Part shown: positions 34,066 to 44,428 of the stretch, piece by piece
Numbering within the stretch: position 1 is the first letter of the stretch
How the letters are laid out: each line of letters opens with the position of its first letter
Origin: Hyphomonadaceae bacterium
Lineage (GTDB): Bacteria > Pseudomonadota > Alphaproteobacteria > Caulobacterales > Maricaulaceae
NCBI GenBank assembly: GCA_013001295.1
Contig: JABDMW010000028.1
Coordinates: forward strand, 62,001-126,000
DNA length: 64,000 bases
Direction of reading: 5' to 3'
Notes under the pieces: generated by a model
Told to the model about the DNA's origin: nothing
Seen by the model: only the letters and a program-made list of their open reading frames with translations
The model's database searches: none
Translations under genes and position numbers: made by a program

Positions 34066-35472
34066 TTAGCCCTGCATTTCTTCAAGCTCTTTACCTTTGG
34101 TTTCTTTGACAAACCAAAGCACGAAGAAAATCGAGATGAAGGCAAATGCTGCATATATACCGTATGTGGCTGCAAGCCCGATACCACCAAGCAGCGGCAG
34201 GAATGACCAGGAAATGCAGAAGTTTGCAATCCATTGGGCAAATCCAGCGACAGCCAGACCGGATCCTCTGAATTGATTAGGAAACATCTCGCCCAGCATC
34301 ACCCACATAACCGGGCCCCAGCTGAGGTTGAAGAAGAACACATAGGCATTCGCTGATATCAACGCCAGCAACGCCATCTGATCAGACAGCTGCAAGGTGC
34401 CGTTTTCAAGGCTGCCGGTTCCAAAAGCGATCGCGACAAGCCCGAGCGTGACAAACATGCCAAAAGAACCCAGCACCAAAAACGGCTTACGTCCGATTTT
34501 ATCAATCATGCTCAGTGTAATGAGCACTGCTGCGATTGAGAGACTACCGGACAATATGTTGATCAGGAGGGCCTGATCCTCAGCAAAGCCGACGGCCTGC
34601 CAGAGGACGGCACCATAATAAAACACGATGTTAATGCCGACCAATTGCTGGAATACCGCGAGGCCAATCCCGACCCATACAATCGGTCTGAAAATGCGCC
34701 CTTTATCCATGGCATCCGCCAATCGCGGTTTGTGATCGGCTACCAGCGAATGCGCAATCTCCGTAATCTTGTCTGCCGCACGTTCGGCCCCGATCACCTT
34801 TGACAGTGTTTTGAGCGCGCTGTCTTTCTTGTCATTGGCGACCTCGAAACGCGGGCTTTCAGGGATGAAGAACAATGCGATTAGGAATATTGTCGCCGGA
34901 ATTAATTCCATCCAGAACATCCAGCGCCAGGTTTCAAAACCACCCCACAGTTCAGCGAGCGCGGATCCGGATATTTTAGCCAGAAAGTAGTTGGAAATAA
35001 AGGCGACGGTCAGGCCAACAATAATCGCGACCTGTTGGATCGATGCCAACCGGCCTCTGATATGCGCAGGGGCAATTTCGGAAATATAAGCCGGTGCCAT
35101 AACTGACGCAGCGCCAACGGCCATACCACCTATCAAGCGATACATGATGAACTGCCCACTGTCGGAAGCTATCCCCGATCCCCATGCACTGATAATAAAT
35201 AAGATCGCGGCGACAAATAGCATGCGCTTGCGACCAAACCTATCAGATAATGTACCCGCAGCGAGCGCACCAATCGCGCTCCCCAACAGCATGGACGAAA
35301 CACTAAAGCCTGTGCCGACATCTTTCGAATTAAAGGCGGTTTGAAGCCCTTCAACTGTACCATTAATTACGCCACTATCATATCCAAATAAAAAGCCCCC
35401 AAGTGTCGCGATCACACTGACCACGAGCACGAACAGGAATGATCCTGAGTCTGCATTCGATTGATCTGTCAT
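34066..35472 (-). CDS. MFS sugar porter, probable xylose/hexose-proton symporter
   Basis: The 468-residue protein has 12 predicted membrane segments and the sugar-porter signatures GFLFGYDSGVINGT, DRFGRKRML, IRGRLASIQQ and PESPRFEV. It imports a monosaccharide with protons. It follows the LacI regulator gene by 25 bp on the same strand and lies opposite the beta-xylosidase-xylB-xylA operon, so xylose is the likeliest substrate. Glucose transport cannot be excluded by sequence. Confidence 0.85.
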   Translation of the reverse strand: MTDQSNADSGSFLFVLVVSVIATLGGFLFGYDSGVINGTVEGLQTAFNSKDVGTGFSVSSMLLGSAIGALAAGTLSDRFGRKRMLFVAAILFIISAWGSGIASDSGQFIMYRLIGGMAVGAASVMAPAYISEIAPAHIRGRLASIQQVAIIVGLTVAFISNYFLAKISGSALAELWGGFETWRWMFWMELIPATIFLIALFFIPESPRFEVANDKKDSALKTLSKVIGAERAADKITEIAHSLVADHKPRLADAMDKGRIFRPIVWVGIGLAVFQQLVGINIVFYYGAVLWQAVGFAEDQALLINILSGSLSIAAVLITLSMIDKIGRKPFLVLGSFGMFVTLGLVAIAFGTGSLENGTLQLSDQMALLALISANAYVFFFNLSWGPVMWVMLGEMFPNQFRGSGLAVAGFAQWIANFCISWSFLPLLGGIGLAATYGIYAAFAFISIFFVLWFVKETKGKELEEMQG

Positions 35473-35497
35473 GTATTTCCCCTTTTGTTTGTTTTGA

Positions 35498-36490
35498 TTA
35501 TGCGATCTGTTTCGTCGATTCGCGAACGATTAATTTATGCGCAAGCACCATAGCCTTATTTTTATAGTCAGGTGATCGATTTGTTTCATCCAAAATTTCG
35601 ACGGCTCTTTGCGCCATTTCCCGGGTCGACTGGTGAATGGTTGTCAACGCCGGACTAACAACGCGGGCAACAGGTGAATCATCAAACCCAACTACAGATA
35701 GTTGGTCCGGCACCCGAATATTTAATTTATAAGCGGCTGCAAGACACCCGGCTGCCATTTCATCATTGGCCGCAAAAATCGCTGTCGGCCGGCGCGAACT
35801 ATTCAACATGACCTCAGTGTGCTCGACGCCAGAGACATATGTAAAATCCCCGGCCGTCACGATCTTACGATCTACTTGTATGTTGGCTGCCTCAATGGCA
35901 TCGAAATATCCCTCTTTCCGCCTTTGGCAGATATGGTGGATCGACGGGCCGTTTATCAACGCGATCGATGTGTGTCCCAAGTCGATGAGATGTTTGGTGA
36001 TATCGAAAGCGGCTTGACGGTCATCGATCCCTATCCTGGAACTCCCCTTAATTTCGAGCTCCGTACCGACACGTACAAATGCAACATTTGCAGCGATCAA
36101 TTTGTTGATGATTTCAACATTATCTGAAAACGGGGGTGCAAGTATGGCACCGAGCAGTCCCGGTTGATTGACAAGACGTATCAGGGATTCATCATCAAAC
36201 GGATTTTCGACCAACAAGCTGAAGCCCGCATTTTGACATCCGATGACCGCGCCAAATTGCAAATCATCGCTATAGCTTCGGCTGGGATTATTGATAAGCA
36301 AGGCGACAAGGTGGCGTCGTTTCGAGCGCAGGCTGCGGGCCGAAACATTCACTCTATAATCCAAATCTTTTGCGGCTTTGAGTACTTTTTCTTTGGTCTT
36401 TGGGCGGACTCCGGGTTCGCCGTTCAATACGCGCGAAACGGTTTTAAACGAGACACCTGCCGCTTTTGCTACGTCAATAATTGTCGTCAT
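35498..36490 (-). CDS. LacI-family regulator, likely of xylose genes
   Basis: The 330-residue regulator has an N-terminal helix-turn-helix (TTIIDVAKAAGVSFKTVSRV, about 2-21) with the hinge helix at about 45-58, then a periplasmic-binding-protein-like effector domain. It is divergent from the GH3-xylB-xylA operon, with a TGACAAGGTTGTCA palindrome between them 42 bp upstream of its start, so autoregulation and xylose-dependent repression are expected. Its recognition helix is close to that of the second LacI protein at 49483-50496 (SFKTVSRVLN and SMKTVSRVLN), which fits their shared half-site TGACA. Confidence 0.85.
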   Translation of the reverse strand: MTTIIDVAKAAGVSFKTVSRVLNGEPGVRPKTKEKVLKAAKDLDYRVNVSARSLRSKRRHLVALLINNPSRSYSDDLQFGAVIGCQNAGFSLLVENPFDDESLIRLVNQPGLLGAILAPPFSDNVEIINKLIAANVAFVRVGTELEIKGSSRIGIDDRQAAFDITKHLIDLGHTSIALINGPSIHHICQRRKEGYFDAIEAANIQVDRKIVTAGDFTYVSGVEHTEVMLNSSRRPTAIFAANDEMAAGCLAAAYKLNIRVPDQLSVVGFDDSPVARVVSPALTTIHQSTREMAQRAVEILDETNRSPDYKNKAMVLAHKLIVRESTKQIA

Positions 36491-36531
36491 TTACGAAAAT
36501 CCAAATTATTCACCCAATAGCAAATGCAATT

Positions 36532-36545
36532 TGACAAGGTTGTCA
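36532..36545. promoter_or_regulatory. Divergent operator TGACAAGGTTGTCA of the xylose locus
   Basis: This is a perfect half-site palindrome (TGACA and TGTCA) with a different centre from the glucose-type operator (AGGT instead of GCGC). It lies 42 bp from the lacI start and 49 bp from the GH3 start. TTGACA at its left edge could also be a -35 box for the plus-strand operon. Confidence 0.7.
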
Positions 36546-36593
36546 TTTTTTAATACCTAATGGTTAATTCGAGAAAAATAAAGGGGTTTCTTT

Positions 36594-38996
36594 GTGATTA
36601 ATTTCAAATCAATTCTGTTCGCAGGCGTGGCTACGACCTTGATATCATGCGCACCCAATGTCAGTACAAAAACAGACAAATCGTCGAGCCCTTCACCAAT
36701 TCAAACACGATCAGACAATGACCGTGTCAATGAGCTCCTCTCTCAAATGACCTTGGATGAAAAACTGGCTCAAGTGAGCTGCGTCTGGTTCGGCAAAGCC
36801 GACATCTATGGACCTAACGGCACGTTTGATCCCGAAAAGATGAAAGCAAAATTCCCGCACGGAACCGGATGTTTCGCCCGTCCCCAAGACACAATTGGCA
36901 TGGAGGCGCCGAGCGAAGAACCGCGCGACGTCAACGATTCAACAGTTGTCCGGCGCATGTCGGCGCGCACGCCGTCCGAAACTGTCGAGCTGACAAATGC
37001 AATACAAAAATGGATGATTGAAGAAACGCGACTTGGGATACCTACCCTCTTCCACGAAGAAGGCTTACACGGGTTTCAAGCGCGCTATGCCACGGCCTTT
37101 CCCCAATCTATCGCCTTGGGTGCAAGCTTTGATCCCGAAATGGTCAAGGATGTATATTCTGTGACTGCCCGGGAGATAAGAGCCCGCGGTGCACACCATG
37201 TCCTCTCCCCTGTTGTTGACGTTGCCCTTGATCCGCGCTGGGGAAGGATTGAGGAAACATACGGCGAAGATCCGTATCTTGTATCAAGGATGGGCGTTGC
37301 AGCGATCAAAGGATTCCAGGGCGACGGATTCCCAATTGCTGATGACAAGGTTCTAACGACCTTAAAACACATGACCGGGCATGGACAGCCCGAGGCCGGC
37401 ATGAATGTTGGACCATCTCAGATTTCGGAACGTATTTTACGCGAGGTCTTCTTTCCACCGTTTGAAGCCGCGATCAAAGAAGCCAATCCCGCATCGGTCA
37501 TGGCGTCTTATAATGAGATTGACGGCATTCCCTCCCACGCCAATGGATGGCTCTTGAACGACGTCTTGAGGGGCGAATGGGGATTTACCGGTGTAGTCGT
37601 CGCCGACTATTTTGCCATTAGCGAACTCCACGTCCGACACAAAATCGTCGACTCAACCCAGAGTGCCGGCGCGCTCGCCTTATCCTCAGGTGTTGATGTC
37701 GAATTGCCGGACGGCGCCACATATTACGAATTGAAGGAACTGATCGAAGCCGGAGACTTCGATGAACGCATTCTCGATCAGGCTGTGCGGCGGGTTCTCG
37801 AAATGAAAATAAGAGGACGCGTGTTTGATACGCCTTATTCAGATCCTGAATATGCCGACAGCATTACCGGCAATCAGGAAGCGCGAGATCTTGCGCTCGC
37901 GGCGGCCCATAAAGGCGCGGTCTTGCTCAAAAACGATGCAGGGCTACTTCCGCTCAATGCTGCCGACTATAAAAAAATCGCGGTGATCGGGCCGAATTCC
38001 GACGTAACTATACTGGGCGGCTATTCAGATGAACCCCGACAAACCGTCTCAATCCTTGAAGGGATGAAAGACAAAGTCGGCGACACAGTTCAAATCACCC
38101 ACGCCAAAGGTGTGGAGCTGACAAATAATCGATCTTGGTGGGATGACGAGGTTAAACTTGTTGATCGCAATGAAAATTTGGATCGCATCAAAACGGCTGT
38201 GAACGTCGCCCGTTCTGCTGATTTGATCGTTCTGGCCATTGGCGGCGACGAAAGTACGTCGCGCGAAGCCTGGTCTGAAACCCATTTGGGCGACCGGAAT
38301 GACATTACCTTGATCGGCGAACAAAAAGAACTTGTCGAGGCCATGGCCGCACTTGGCAAACCTATTGTTACCGTCATTATTTCAGGACGTCCCCTAAGCC
38401 TTGCCAATGTCGAAGATAAACTTTCAACCATCTTATATGGATGGCAGTTGGGACAAGAGACCGGAACAGCAGTCGCGGATTTATTATTTGGCGACGTCAA
38501 TCCAAGCGCCAAAATGCCGGTAACAGTCCCGCGTTCAGTCGGTCAAATCCCGGCATTTTACTACCATAAACCAACGGCGCGGCGCGGCTATGCTTTCGGC
38601 GATGCCTCCCCGCTCTATCCATTTGGATTTGGGTTGAGCTATACGAATTTCGAGTTTTCTGATCCGACATTAACAAAAGCATCTATTTCTTCTGATGGAT
38701 CAACCAGCGTCAGCGTGGACGTGACCAATACCGGCGATGTATCCGGTGATGAAGTCATTCAAATGTATATCAGGGACGATGTGAGTTCGGTCACAAGACC
38801 CGTGAAAGAATTGAAAGGCTTCCAGCGCGTCTCGCTAGAACCGGGTGAAACTAAGACGATTTCGCTCCCGATAAACCAGTCGCATCTGCAATTCTTCAAT
38901 CGGGATATGGAACGCGTTGTCGAACCCGGTGATTTCACAATTATGGTCGGCAACAGTTCCGACAATCTGAAATCCACAACGTTGACGGTCAAGTAG
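36594..38996 (+). CDS. GH3-family beta-xylosidase/beta-glucosidase, lipoprotein
   Basis: The 800-residue protein starts at a GTG with AAAGGGG upstream and has a lipoprotein signal ending LISC. The GH3 barrel includes FHEEGLHGFQ, a motif common in GH3 beta-xylosidases, LKHMTGHGQPEAGMN, and the nucleophile Asp in GVVVADYFAI. A second domain (KGAVLLKNDAGLLPL) and a C-terminal fibronectin-III-like domain (about 680-790, LKGFQRVSLEPGETK) follow. It lies six bases before xylB in one operon, which supports xyloside cleavage. Confidence 0.88.
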   Translation: MINFKSILFAGVATTLISCAPNVSTKTDKSSSPSPIQTRSDNDRVNELLSQMTLDEKLAQVSCVWFGKADIYGPNGTFDPEKMKAKFPHGTGCFARPQDTIGMEAPSEEPRDVNDSTVVRRMSARTPSETVELTNAIQKWMIEETRLGIPTLFHEEGLHGFQARYATAFPQSIALGASFDPEMVKDVYSVTAREIRARGAHHVLSPVVDVALDPRWGRIEETYGEDPYLVSRMGVAAIKGFQGDGFPIADDKVLTTLKHMTGHGQPEAGMNVGPSQISERILREVFFPPFEAAIKEANPASVMASYNEIDGIPSHANGWLLNDVLRGEWGFTGVVVADYFAISELHVRHKIVDSTQSAGALALSSGVDVELPDGATYYELKELIEAGDFDERILDQAVRRVLEMKIRGRVFDTPYSDPEYADSITGNQEARDLALAAAHKGAVLLKNDAGLLPLNAADYKKIAVIGPNSDVTILGGYSDEPRQTVSILEGMKDKVGDTVQITHAKGVELTNNRSWWDDEVKLVDRNENLDRIKTAVNVARSADLIVLAIGGDESTSREAWSETHLGDRNDITLIGEQKELVEAMAALGKPIVTVIISGRPLSLANVEDKLSTILYGWQLGQETGTAVADLLFGDVNPSAKMPVTVPRSVGQIPAFYYHKPTARRGYAFGDASPLYPFGFGLSYTNFEFSDPTLTKASISSDGSTSVSVDVTNTGDVSGDEVIQMYIRDDVSSVTRPVKELKGFQRVSLEPGETKTISLPINQSHLQFFNRDMERVVEPGDFTIMVGNSSDNLKSTTLTVK

Positions 38997-39002
38997 TCGT
39001 TT

Positions 39003-40451
39003 ATGTATCTCGGCATAGATATCGGCACCTCAGGTGTGAAAGCCATATTGGTCGACGACGATCAAAATATCGTCGATCAATCAACGGCGCCTCTGACAGT
39101 CAATCGACCAAAACCTTTATGGTCGGAACAAAATCCCCACGACTGGTGGGAGGCAACCTCCACCGCGGTTAAGTCGTTGGATCAATTCAAGCGGTCGGGC
39201 GTAAAAGCTATTGGGCTGTCCGGGCAAATGCATGGGGCTACCTGTCTCAGTGATAAAGACAAAGTTCTGAGGCCTGCGATTTTATGGAATGATGGTCGGA
39301 GCGGCGCAGAATGCCAGACTATGATGACCGATTTACCGTCGCTTCCGGACATCGCCGGCAACCTGGCCATGCCCGGATTTACGGCCCCTAAACTCATGTG
39401 GATGCGGCGCAACGAACCGGAAATTTTCAGCAAGATAGAGAAGGTCCTGCTGCCAAAGGATTATGTGCGTCTCAAAATGACCGGTGATTACGCCTCAGAT
39501 ATGTCAGATAGTGCGGGAACACTGTGGATGAACGTGCAGGACCGTGCATGGTCGGATGATATCCTGGCTTTGACGGAACTGACGCGCGCTCAAATGCCTG
39601 AACTATTTGAAGGCAACCAAGTCACTGGAAACCTACGTTCTGAAATCGCGACAGACTGGGGCGTTCCCAAAGTCCCTGTATGTGCCGGCGGCGGTGATAA
39701 TGCAGCTGGCGCGGTGGGATCAGGTACCGTTGCGCATGGTGATGGGTTTATTTCTCTGGGCACGTCCGGGGTCATTTTTCTGGCAGACAATCAGTATCGC
39801 CCCAATGCACAAAGTGCCGTCCACACATTCTGCCATGCCCTCCCCGGGCTCTGGCACCAAATGAGCGTCATGCTGTCGGCGGCCAGCGCGATAGACTTCG
39901 TTGCGAAATTGACCGGATACGCGCAACCGGGTGATTTGTATGCATCTGCGAAAGACCACAACCAACCAAGTGATGGTGTTTATTTCCTTCCCTATCTATC
40001 CGGCGAACGCACACCACATAACAACCCGGATGCTAAGGGAGCACTTTTCGGCCTCACCCATGAAACGACGCAAAACACACTTGCTCAAGCCGCGCTTGAG
40101 GGCGTTGCATTTGCATTGGCTGATGGATTAGACGCATTAAAAGGGACAGGCGCGAACATCCCGGAATTATCTGTGATCGGCGGCGGCGCTCGGTCACGGT
40201 ATTGGGGTAAAATTCTGGCCTCAACATTTGGCATTCCTTTGTATTACCGGGACGGGGCAGCGGTTGGTCCGGCTTTCGGCGCTGCTCGTCTCGCCCGTCT
40301 CAGTATCACCAATGAGGAGATCGCCGATGTCTGCACACCACCCAAAATCGAATTCACGATTAAACCAGATGCTAAATTGCAAGACAGATTCGCCAAACGG
40401 CGACCCATATTTAAATCCCTGTATCACAACACCAAGGAGTTGATGTCATGA
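39003..40451 (+). CDS. xylB: Xylulokinase
   Basis: The 482-residue FGGY-family kinase has the N-terminal phosphate motif [19 protein letters not shown], substrate-binding [10 protein letters not shown] with WNDGRS, and the C-terminal [20 protein letters not shown]-site segment. It phosphorylates D-xylulose to xylulose 5-phosphate. The ATGA overlap with xylA and the position after a GH3 gene make the assignment firm. Confidence 0.95.
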   Translation: MYLGIDIGTSGVKAILVDDDQNIVDQSTAPLTVNRPKPLWSEQNPHDWWEATSTAVKSLDQFKRSGVKAIGLSGQMHGATCLSDKDKVLRPAILWNDGRSGAECQTMMTDLPSLPDIAGNLAMPGFTAPKLMWMRRNEPEIFSKIEKVLLPKDYVRLKMTGDYASDMSDSAGTLWMNVQDRAWSDDILALTELTRAQMPELFEGNQVTGNLRSEIATDWGVPKVPVCAGGGDNAAGAVGSGTVAHGDGFISLGTSGVIFLADNQYRPNAQSAVHTFCHALPGLWHQMSVMLSAASAIDFVAKLTGYAQPGDLYASAKDHNQPSDGVYFLPYLSGERTPHNNPDAKGALFGLTHETTQNTLAQAALEGVAFALADGLDALKGTGANIPELSVIGGGARSRYWGKILASTFGIPLYYRDGAAVGPAFGAARLARLSITNEEIADVCTPPKIEFTIKPDAKLQDRFAKRRPIFKSLYHNTKELMS

Positions 40452-41764
40452 GCGGTTATTTCGATCATATAGATCCGATCAAATTTGAGGGCCCAGACAG
40501 CGACAATGCGCTCGCGTTCAAATATTATGATGCCGATAAAAAAGTGCTCGGCAAAACCATCGAAGAGCATTTGCGGGTCGCGGTTTGTTATTGGCATAAT
40601 TTCTGTTGGGACGGCCATGATATATTTGGTGCCGGCACCTTCGGGCGGCCCTGGAATGCGGGCCTGAATGATCAGGCCGCGGCCGAAGAAAAATTGGACG
40701 CCGCATTCGATTTCTTTGAAAAACTCGGTCAGCCGTTTTTCTGTTTCCACGATACTGACGTGATGGCGGCCGCGGAAACACCAAAAGAGCATGTGGAAAA
40801 TTTTGCGGCTATCGTCGATAAAATTGAGGCTAAAATGTCTGACGCAAAAACCAAATTGTTGTGGGGCACGGCCAATATGTTCTCGCACCCGCGCTATATG
40901 GCCGGTGCATCAACGAACCCTAATCCCGATGTGGTTGAATTCAGCGCCCTTCAGGTCAAACACTGCCTGGAAGCCACTCACAGGCTTGGCGGCGCAGGCT
41001 ACGTCCTGTGGGGCGGTCGTGAGGGCTACGACACTATTCTAAACACAGATGTCGGTCAGGAAATGGAGCAATTGGGTCGTTTCATAACCATGGTCGTGGA
41101 ACACAAGTACAAAATCGGATTCAAAGGTGATATATGGATTGAACCCAAGCCTCATGAGCCAACAAAACATCAATATGACCGCGACGTCGCAACGGTATAT
41201 GGATTTTTGAAAACCTACGGGCTTGAAAATGAAGTCGGTGTCAATATCGAACCTAATCATGCGACCCTAGCAGGGCATAATTTCGAGCATGAAGTCGAAA
41301 TAGCCAATGCATTTGGTATTTTCGGCTCAATCGATTTTAACCGCGGCGATCCGCAAAACGGGTGGGACACGGATCAATTCCCCAATGATCTGCGTGAGAA
41401 TACGATGGCGCTTTACTACATTTTAAAAGGCGGCGGTTTTAAAAACGGCGGCGCCAATTTCGACGCGAAAGTCCGCCGCCAGTCCAAGGACCCTGAAGAC
41501 CTGTTCCACGCGCATATCGGCAGCATGGACTTATTGGCGCGCGCGCTAATGAATGCGGCTGAATTGATCGAAAGCGAAAAACTTTCCGGGTTTGTCGACC
41601 AACGCTATGCCGGATGGAAAACCGGATTGGGCGCCAAAATGCTTCAAGGCAAAACTAACCTGGACGAAATGGCAACAGCTGCAGTGGAGAAAAATGTATC
41701 TCCAGTACCAATTTCTGGACGGCAGGAATATTTAGAAAACGTGGTCACCAATTTCACGAAATAA
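40448..41764 (+). CDS. xylA: Xylose isomerase
   Basis: The 438-residue enzyme has the class II xylose isomerase pattern: [10 protein letters not shown] with the catalytic histidine, [27 protein letters not shown] and [10 protein letters not shown] metal-site residues. It converts D-xylose to D-xylulose. AAGGAG stands nine bases before the ATG. It is the last gene of the operon and converges with the aldose epimerase gene only four bases away, with no terminator between them. Confidence 0.96.
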   Translation: MSGYFDHIDPIKFEGPDSDNALAFKYYDADKKVLGKTIEEHLRVAVCYWHNFCWDGHDIFGAGTFGRPWNAGLNDQAAAEEKLDAAFDFFEKLGQPFFCFHDTDVMAAAETPKEHVENFAAIVDKIEAKMSDAKTKLLWGTANMFSHPRYMAGASTNPNPDVVEFSALQVKHCLEATHRLGGAGYVLWGGREGYDTILNTDVGQEMEQLGRFITMVVEHKYKIGFKGDIWIEPKPHEPTKHQYDRDVATVYGFLKTYGLENEVGVNIEPNHATLAGHNFEHEVEIANAFGIFGSIDFNRGDPQNGWDTDQFPNDLRENTMALYYILKGGGFKNGGANFDAKVRRQSKDPEDLFHAHIGSMDLLARALMNAAELIESEKLSGFVDQRYAGWKTGLGAKMLQGKTNLDEMATAAVEKNVSPVPISGRQEYLENVVTNFTK

Positions 41765-41768
41765 GCTT

Positions 41769-42644
41769 TTAAATTTCGACGGTAAACTCGCTCCAGCAGG
41801 ACGCGGATTTACCGGGCCTTAGAATAGTTATGCCTTCACTCACAGGGGCCGCCATATTCAAAGCGTTATGCGTATGGCTGATGGGTTCAAAACAAAAGCG
41901 GTCATTAGGTTGATCGACGAAGACGGCCGCGCGGGACAAATTTTCTGAACTGGTAATGTTGATTTTAATCGGTTTATCCTGCCATGAAATTTCCGCGTTT
42001 CGCGTCTCGGTAAAGCAATGATCAAGCGATAAGTTTTTCAATTCTCTCGGTTTCGAGAAATCAAATTCCGGCGATGTGGGGCTCCATTCAGTCGGGATAT
42101 GTTCATCATCACATAGCCACACACCAGAGCTGTTGAAACAAATAAAAGCGGTTTCCAGATCCGGAAAATAAGGATGAAACCCGAACCCACACGGCATATC
42201 GAGCGCAGACTTATTTGTTAAGTGAAGCTCCAAGCGGAGAACCTGTTTTATGACCGAAATATTGAGGGCAGCCTCATAAACCCAAGGCCATCCGTCACCA
42301 TCGATTCTCTGGGTAAGCACACAATAATCGTTGCCCCGCTCGTGTACGTGCCACGGGTTTATCCACCCCAGCCCATGCAGTGGATGCGCAACATGCGGCG
42401 CAGTTTTTACAAGCTGAACAGACCTACCTTGAAACTCAAACCTGCCATGCTTGATCCTGTTCGAGTAGGGATGCAGTGGAAAGTTCCCAGACAACATTGG
42501 TGCAAACGTGTTCCCGGTCACGTCTGCTGTCACGCGATCACGGAAGATTTCGTATTGCCCGAAACTGCATGTATCAAATAAACCGCCGTCGTCCGGATCT
42601 ATTCGAACGTCCCAGTCATCATGGAGAAGCTGAACTGCCTTCAT
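41769..42644 (-). CDS. Aldose 1-epimerase (mutarotase) family protein
   Basis: The 291-residue beta-sandwich protein has the family histidines in HPLHGLGWINPW and GFGFHPYF, and the C-terminal catalytic-region glutamate segment (FCFEPISHTHNAL). It interconverts sugar anomers in the cytoplasm. It follows the SGLT-type symporter on the same strand after 57 bp, so it probably serves the glucose imported by that transporter. Confidence 0.87.
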   Translation of the reverse strand: MKAVQLLHDDWDVRIDPDDGGLFDTCSFGQYEIFRDRVTADVTGNTFAPMLSGNFPLHPYSNRIKHGRFEFQGRSVQLVKTAPHVAHPLHGLGWINPWHVHERGNDYCVLTQRIDGDGWPWVYEAALNISVIKQVLRLELHLTNKSALDMPCGFGFHPYFPDLETAFICFNSSGVWLCDDEHIPTEWSPTSPEFDFSKPRELKNLSLDHCFTETRNAEISWQDKPIKINITSSENLSRAAVFVDQPNDRFCFEPISHTHNALNMAAPVSEGITILRPGKSASCWSEFTVEI

Positions 42645-42665
42645 GGCAATCGCGCGGGTTCAGCA

Positions 42666-42695
42666 CCCAACCATGGCTTTGATGCAATGGTTGGG
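42666..42695 (-). other. Hairpin between symporter and epimerase genes
   Basis: A 9-bp perfect inverted repeat (CCCAACCAT and ATGGTTGGG) with a 12-base loop has no T run. It could lower read-through, or protect the symporter mRNA end, between two cotranscribed genes. Confidence 0.45.
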
Positions 42696-42701
42696 ATGGT
42701 A

Positions 42702-44297
42702 TCACCAAAAGACGACGTAAAGAGCCACCAGAACGGCGATAATGATCGCAACCATTATCTTAAATCCAGAGGTCGTGGCAAAACTGATATCTGAGAGTAA
42801 AATATCGTTACTGTCATTTGCTTTCGCGGAAAATTGAGAAACGATGAATCCGACGGCAAGACAGGCCAGGAATACCAACCAGATCCGGATAACGAAGGCC
42901 AGATCAGCCATTCCGAATTTCAGCGCAACATTGGCAACAATAGAGACAATCAACATCGCCATTGCGGCAGCTGATGTGGTCTTTCTCCAAAACATGCCCA
43001 TCAAGAAGACGGCGACAACACCCGGTGCGATATAACCAGTATATTCCTGCAATGTCTGGAAAGCACTTTCAAGACTTCCCAGCAATGGCTTGGCCAAAAA
43101 GACCGCAATGACGATCGCGACGAAGGCGGTAATCCGGCCGACTTTTACATAATGTTCTTCCGTCCGATCGGACTTCCAGCTTTTGTAAACATCCATGGTA
43201 AAGATCGTCGATATTGAGTTCATCATTGATGCAAGTGAAGAAACAATCGCTGCAATCAGGGCCGCGAAAATCAATCCTTTGAGCCCGGACGGCATTAATT
43301 TCATGACCTCCGGATATGCCCGGTCAGATTTCTCGGCCAGGGCATTACCATCGATAACACTTCCCATTTCAGGCATCGCCAGCATGACGGCGGCGATCCC
43401 TGGCAGCACAATAATAACCGGCATGAGAAGTTTCAGAAACGCGGCAAAGACCAATCCCTTCTGCGCTTCTTGCAAGCTTTTGGCCCCAAGTGCACGCTGG
43501 ATAATATATTGGTTAAAACCCCAGTATGAAAAATGAAGTACCCATAGTCCGCCAAGTAACGTCCAAATTCCCGGCAAGTCACTATAAGCTGGATGATCCT
43601 TATCCAGGATCATGTCGAATTTACCAGGTATCTCTGTATATAGGCGTTTAAACCCAGCCATGACACCATCGCCCTGCCCGATAATCCCCATTGTCATCCA
43701 GGCGATAATCAATCCGCCCATTATCAGGATAACAACTTGAATAATGTCGGTCAGGGCAACCGCTTTGAGCCCGCCGTACATCGAATAGGCCAACGCGAAC
43801 GCACCAAGTGCCGCCATACCGGTGAATAGCGGTAGTCCCGTCAACGTATTCACGGCCAGTGCTCCGAGCCATAATACAGTGGTTAAATTCACAGCGGTAT
43901 AAAGGAATATCCAATATACGGACATGGTCGTTTTGACGGTATGTCCGAACCGCTGATCCAGATATTGCGGCATTGTATAAATTTCCCTTTTCAGGAATAT
44001 CGGGAGGAAAAAGACCGCCACAATTATCAAGACAAGCGCGGCTTGCCATTCATATGCCGCAATGGCGAGGCCGACGGCGAACCCTTGCCCGGACATGCCA
44101 ATAATTTGTTCAGCGGATATGTTGGCAGCGATTAAAGATGCGCCGATCGCCCACCATGGCAGTGATTTTCCGGCAAGAAAATAATCTTCGGTGCTTTTAT
44201 GCTCGCCTTTGGGTTCCCGCGACACCCATTGGGCAATTGCGAACAAAATGACCGCGTACGCGGCAACGACGAATAAATCCAGTGAACTTAAAAACAT
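42702..44297 (-). CDS. Sodium/sugar symporter (SGLT-type, SSS family)
   Basis: The 531-residue protein has about 14 membrane segments and the sequence marks of the sodium/glucose branch: AANISAEQIIGMSGQGF, SMYGGLKAVALTDIIQ and SYWGFNQYIIQRALGAKSL. Sodium-driven glucose or galactose uptake is expected, which suits a marine cell. GGGGGAAATT precedes the ATG. A perfect LacI-type operator lies 64 bp upstream, and a short inverted repeat lies in the leader. Confidence 0.9.
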   Translation of the reverse strand: MFLSSLDLFVVAAYAVILFAIAQWVSREPKGEHKSTEDYFLAGKSLPWWAIGASLIAANISAEQIIGMSGQGFAVGLAIAAYEWQAALVLIIVAVFFLPIFLKREIYTMPQYLDQRFGHTVKTTMSVYWIFLYTAVNLTTVLWLGALAVNTLTGLPLFTGMAALGAFALAYSMYGGLKAVALTDIIQVVILIMGGLIIAWMTMGIIGQGDGVMAGFKRLYTEIPGKFDMILDKDHPAYSDLPGIWTLLGGLWVLHFSYWGFNQYIIQRALGAKSLQEAQKGLVFAAFLKLLMPVIIVLPGIAAVMLAMPEMGSVIDGNALAEKSDRAYPEVMKLMPSGLKGLIFAALIAAIVSSLASMMNSISTIFTMDVYKSWKSDRTEEHYVKVGRITAFVAIVIAVFLAKPLLGSLESAFQTLQEYTGYIAPGVVAVFLMGMFWRKTTSAAAMAMLIVSIVANVALKFGMADLAFVIRIWLVFLACLAVGFIVSQFSAKANDSNDILLSDISFATTSGFKIMVAIIIAVLVALYVVFW

Positions 44298-44311
44298 AAT
44301 TTCCCCCGACT

Positions 44312-44328
44312 GATCACTTTTTGTGATC
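44312..44328 (-). other. Inverted repeat in the symporter leader
   Basis: GATCAC and GTGATC flank a 5-base T/A loop, 15 bp upstream of the symporter start codon. It may fold in the mRNA near the ribosome binding site or be a second protein-binding site. Its function is not evident. Confidence 0.4.
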
Positions 44329-44360
44329 TCTATTGTTTGTCTTACTCAATTAGCATCGCG

Positions 44361-44374
44361 TGACAGCGCTGTCA
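44361..44374. promoter_or_regulatory. Perfect LacI-type operator TGACAGCGCTGTCA before the symporter
   Basis: A perfect 14-bp palindrome lies between glk and the symporter gene. On the minus strand the preceding T makes TTGACA, so the operator probably covers the -35 box of the symporter-epimerase promoter. Confidence 0.85.
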
Positions 44375-44428
44375 AATTCGTTCGTCAATGGCTCAATTAG
44401 TATTTCAAACTTCTAAAACGCATCTAAT

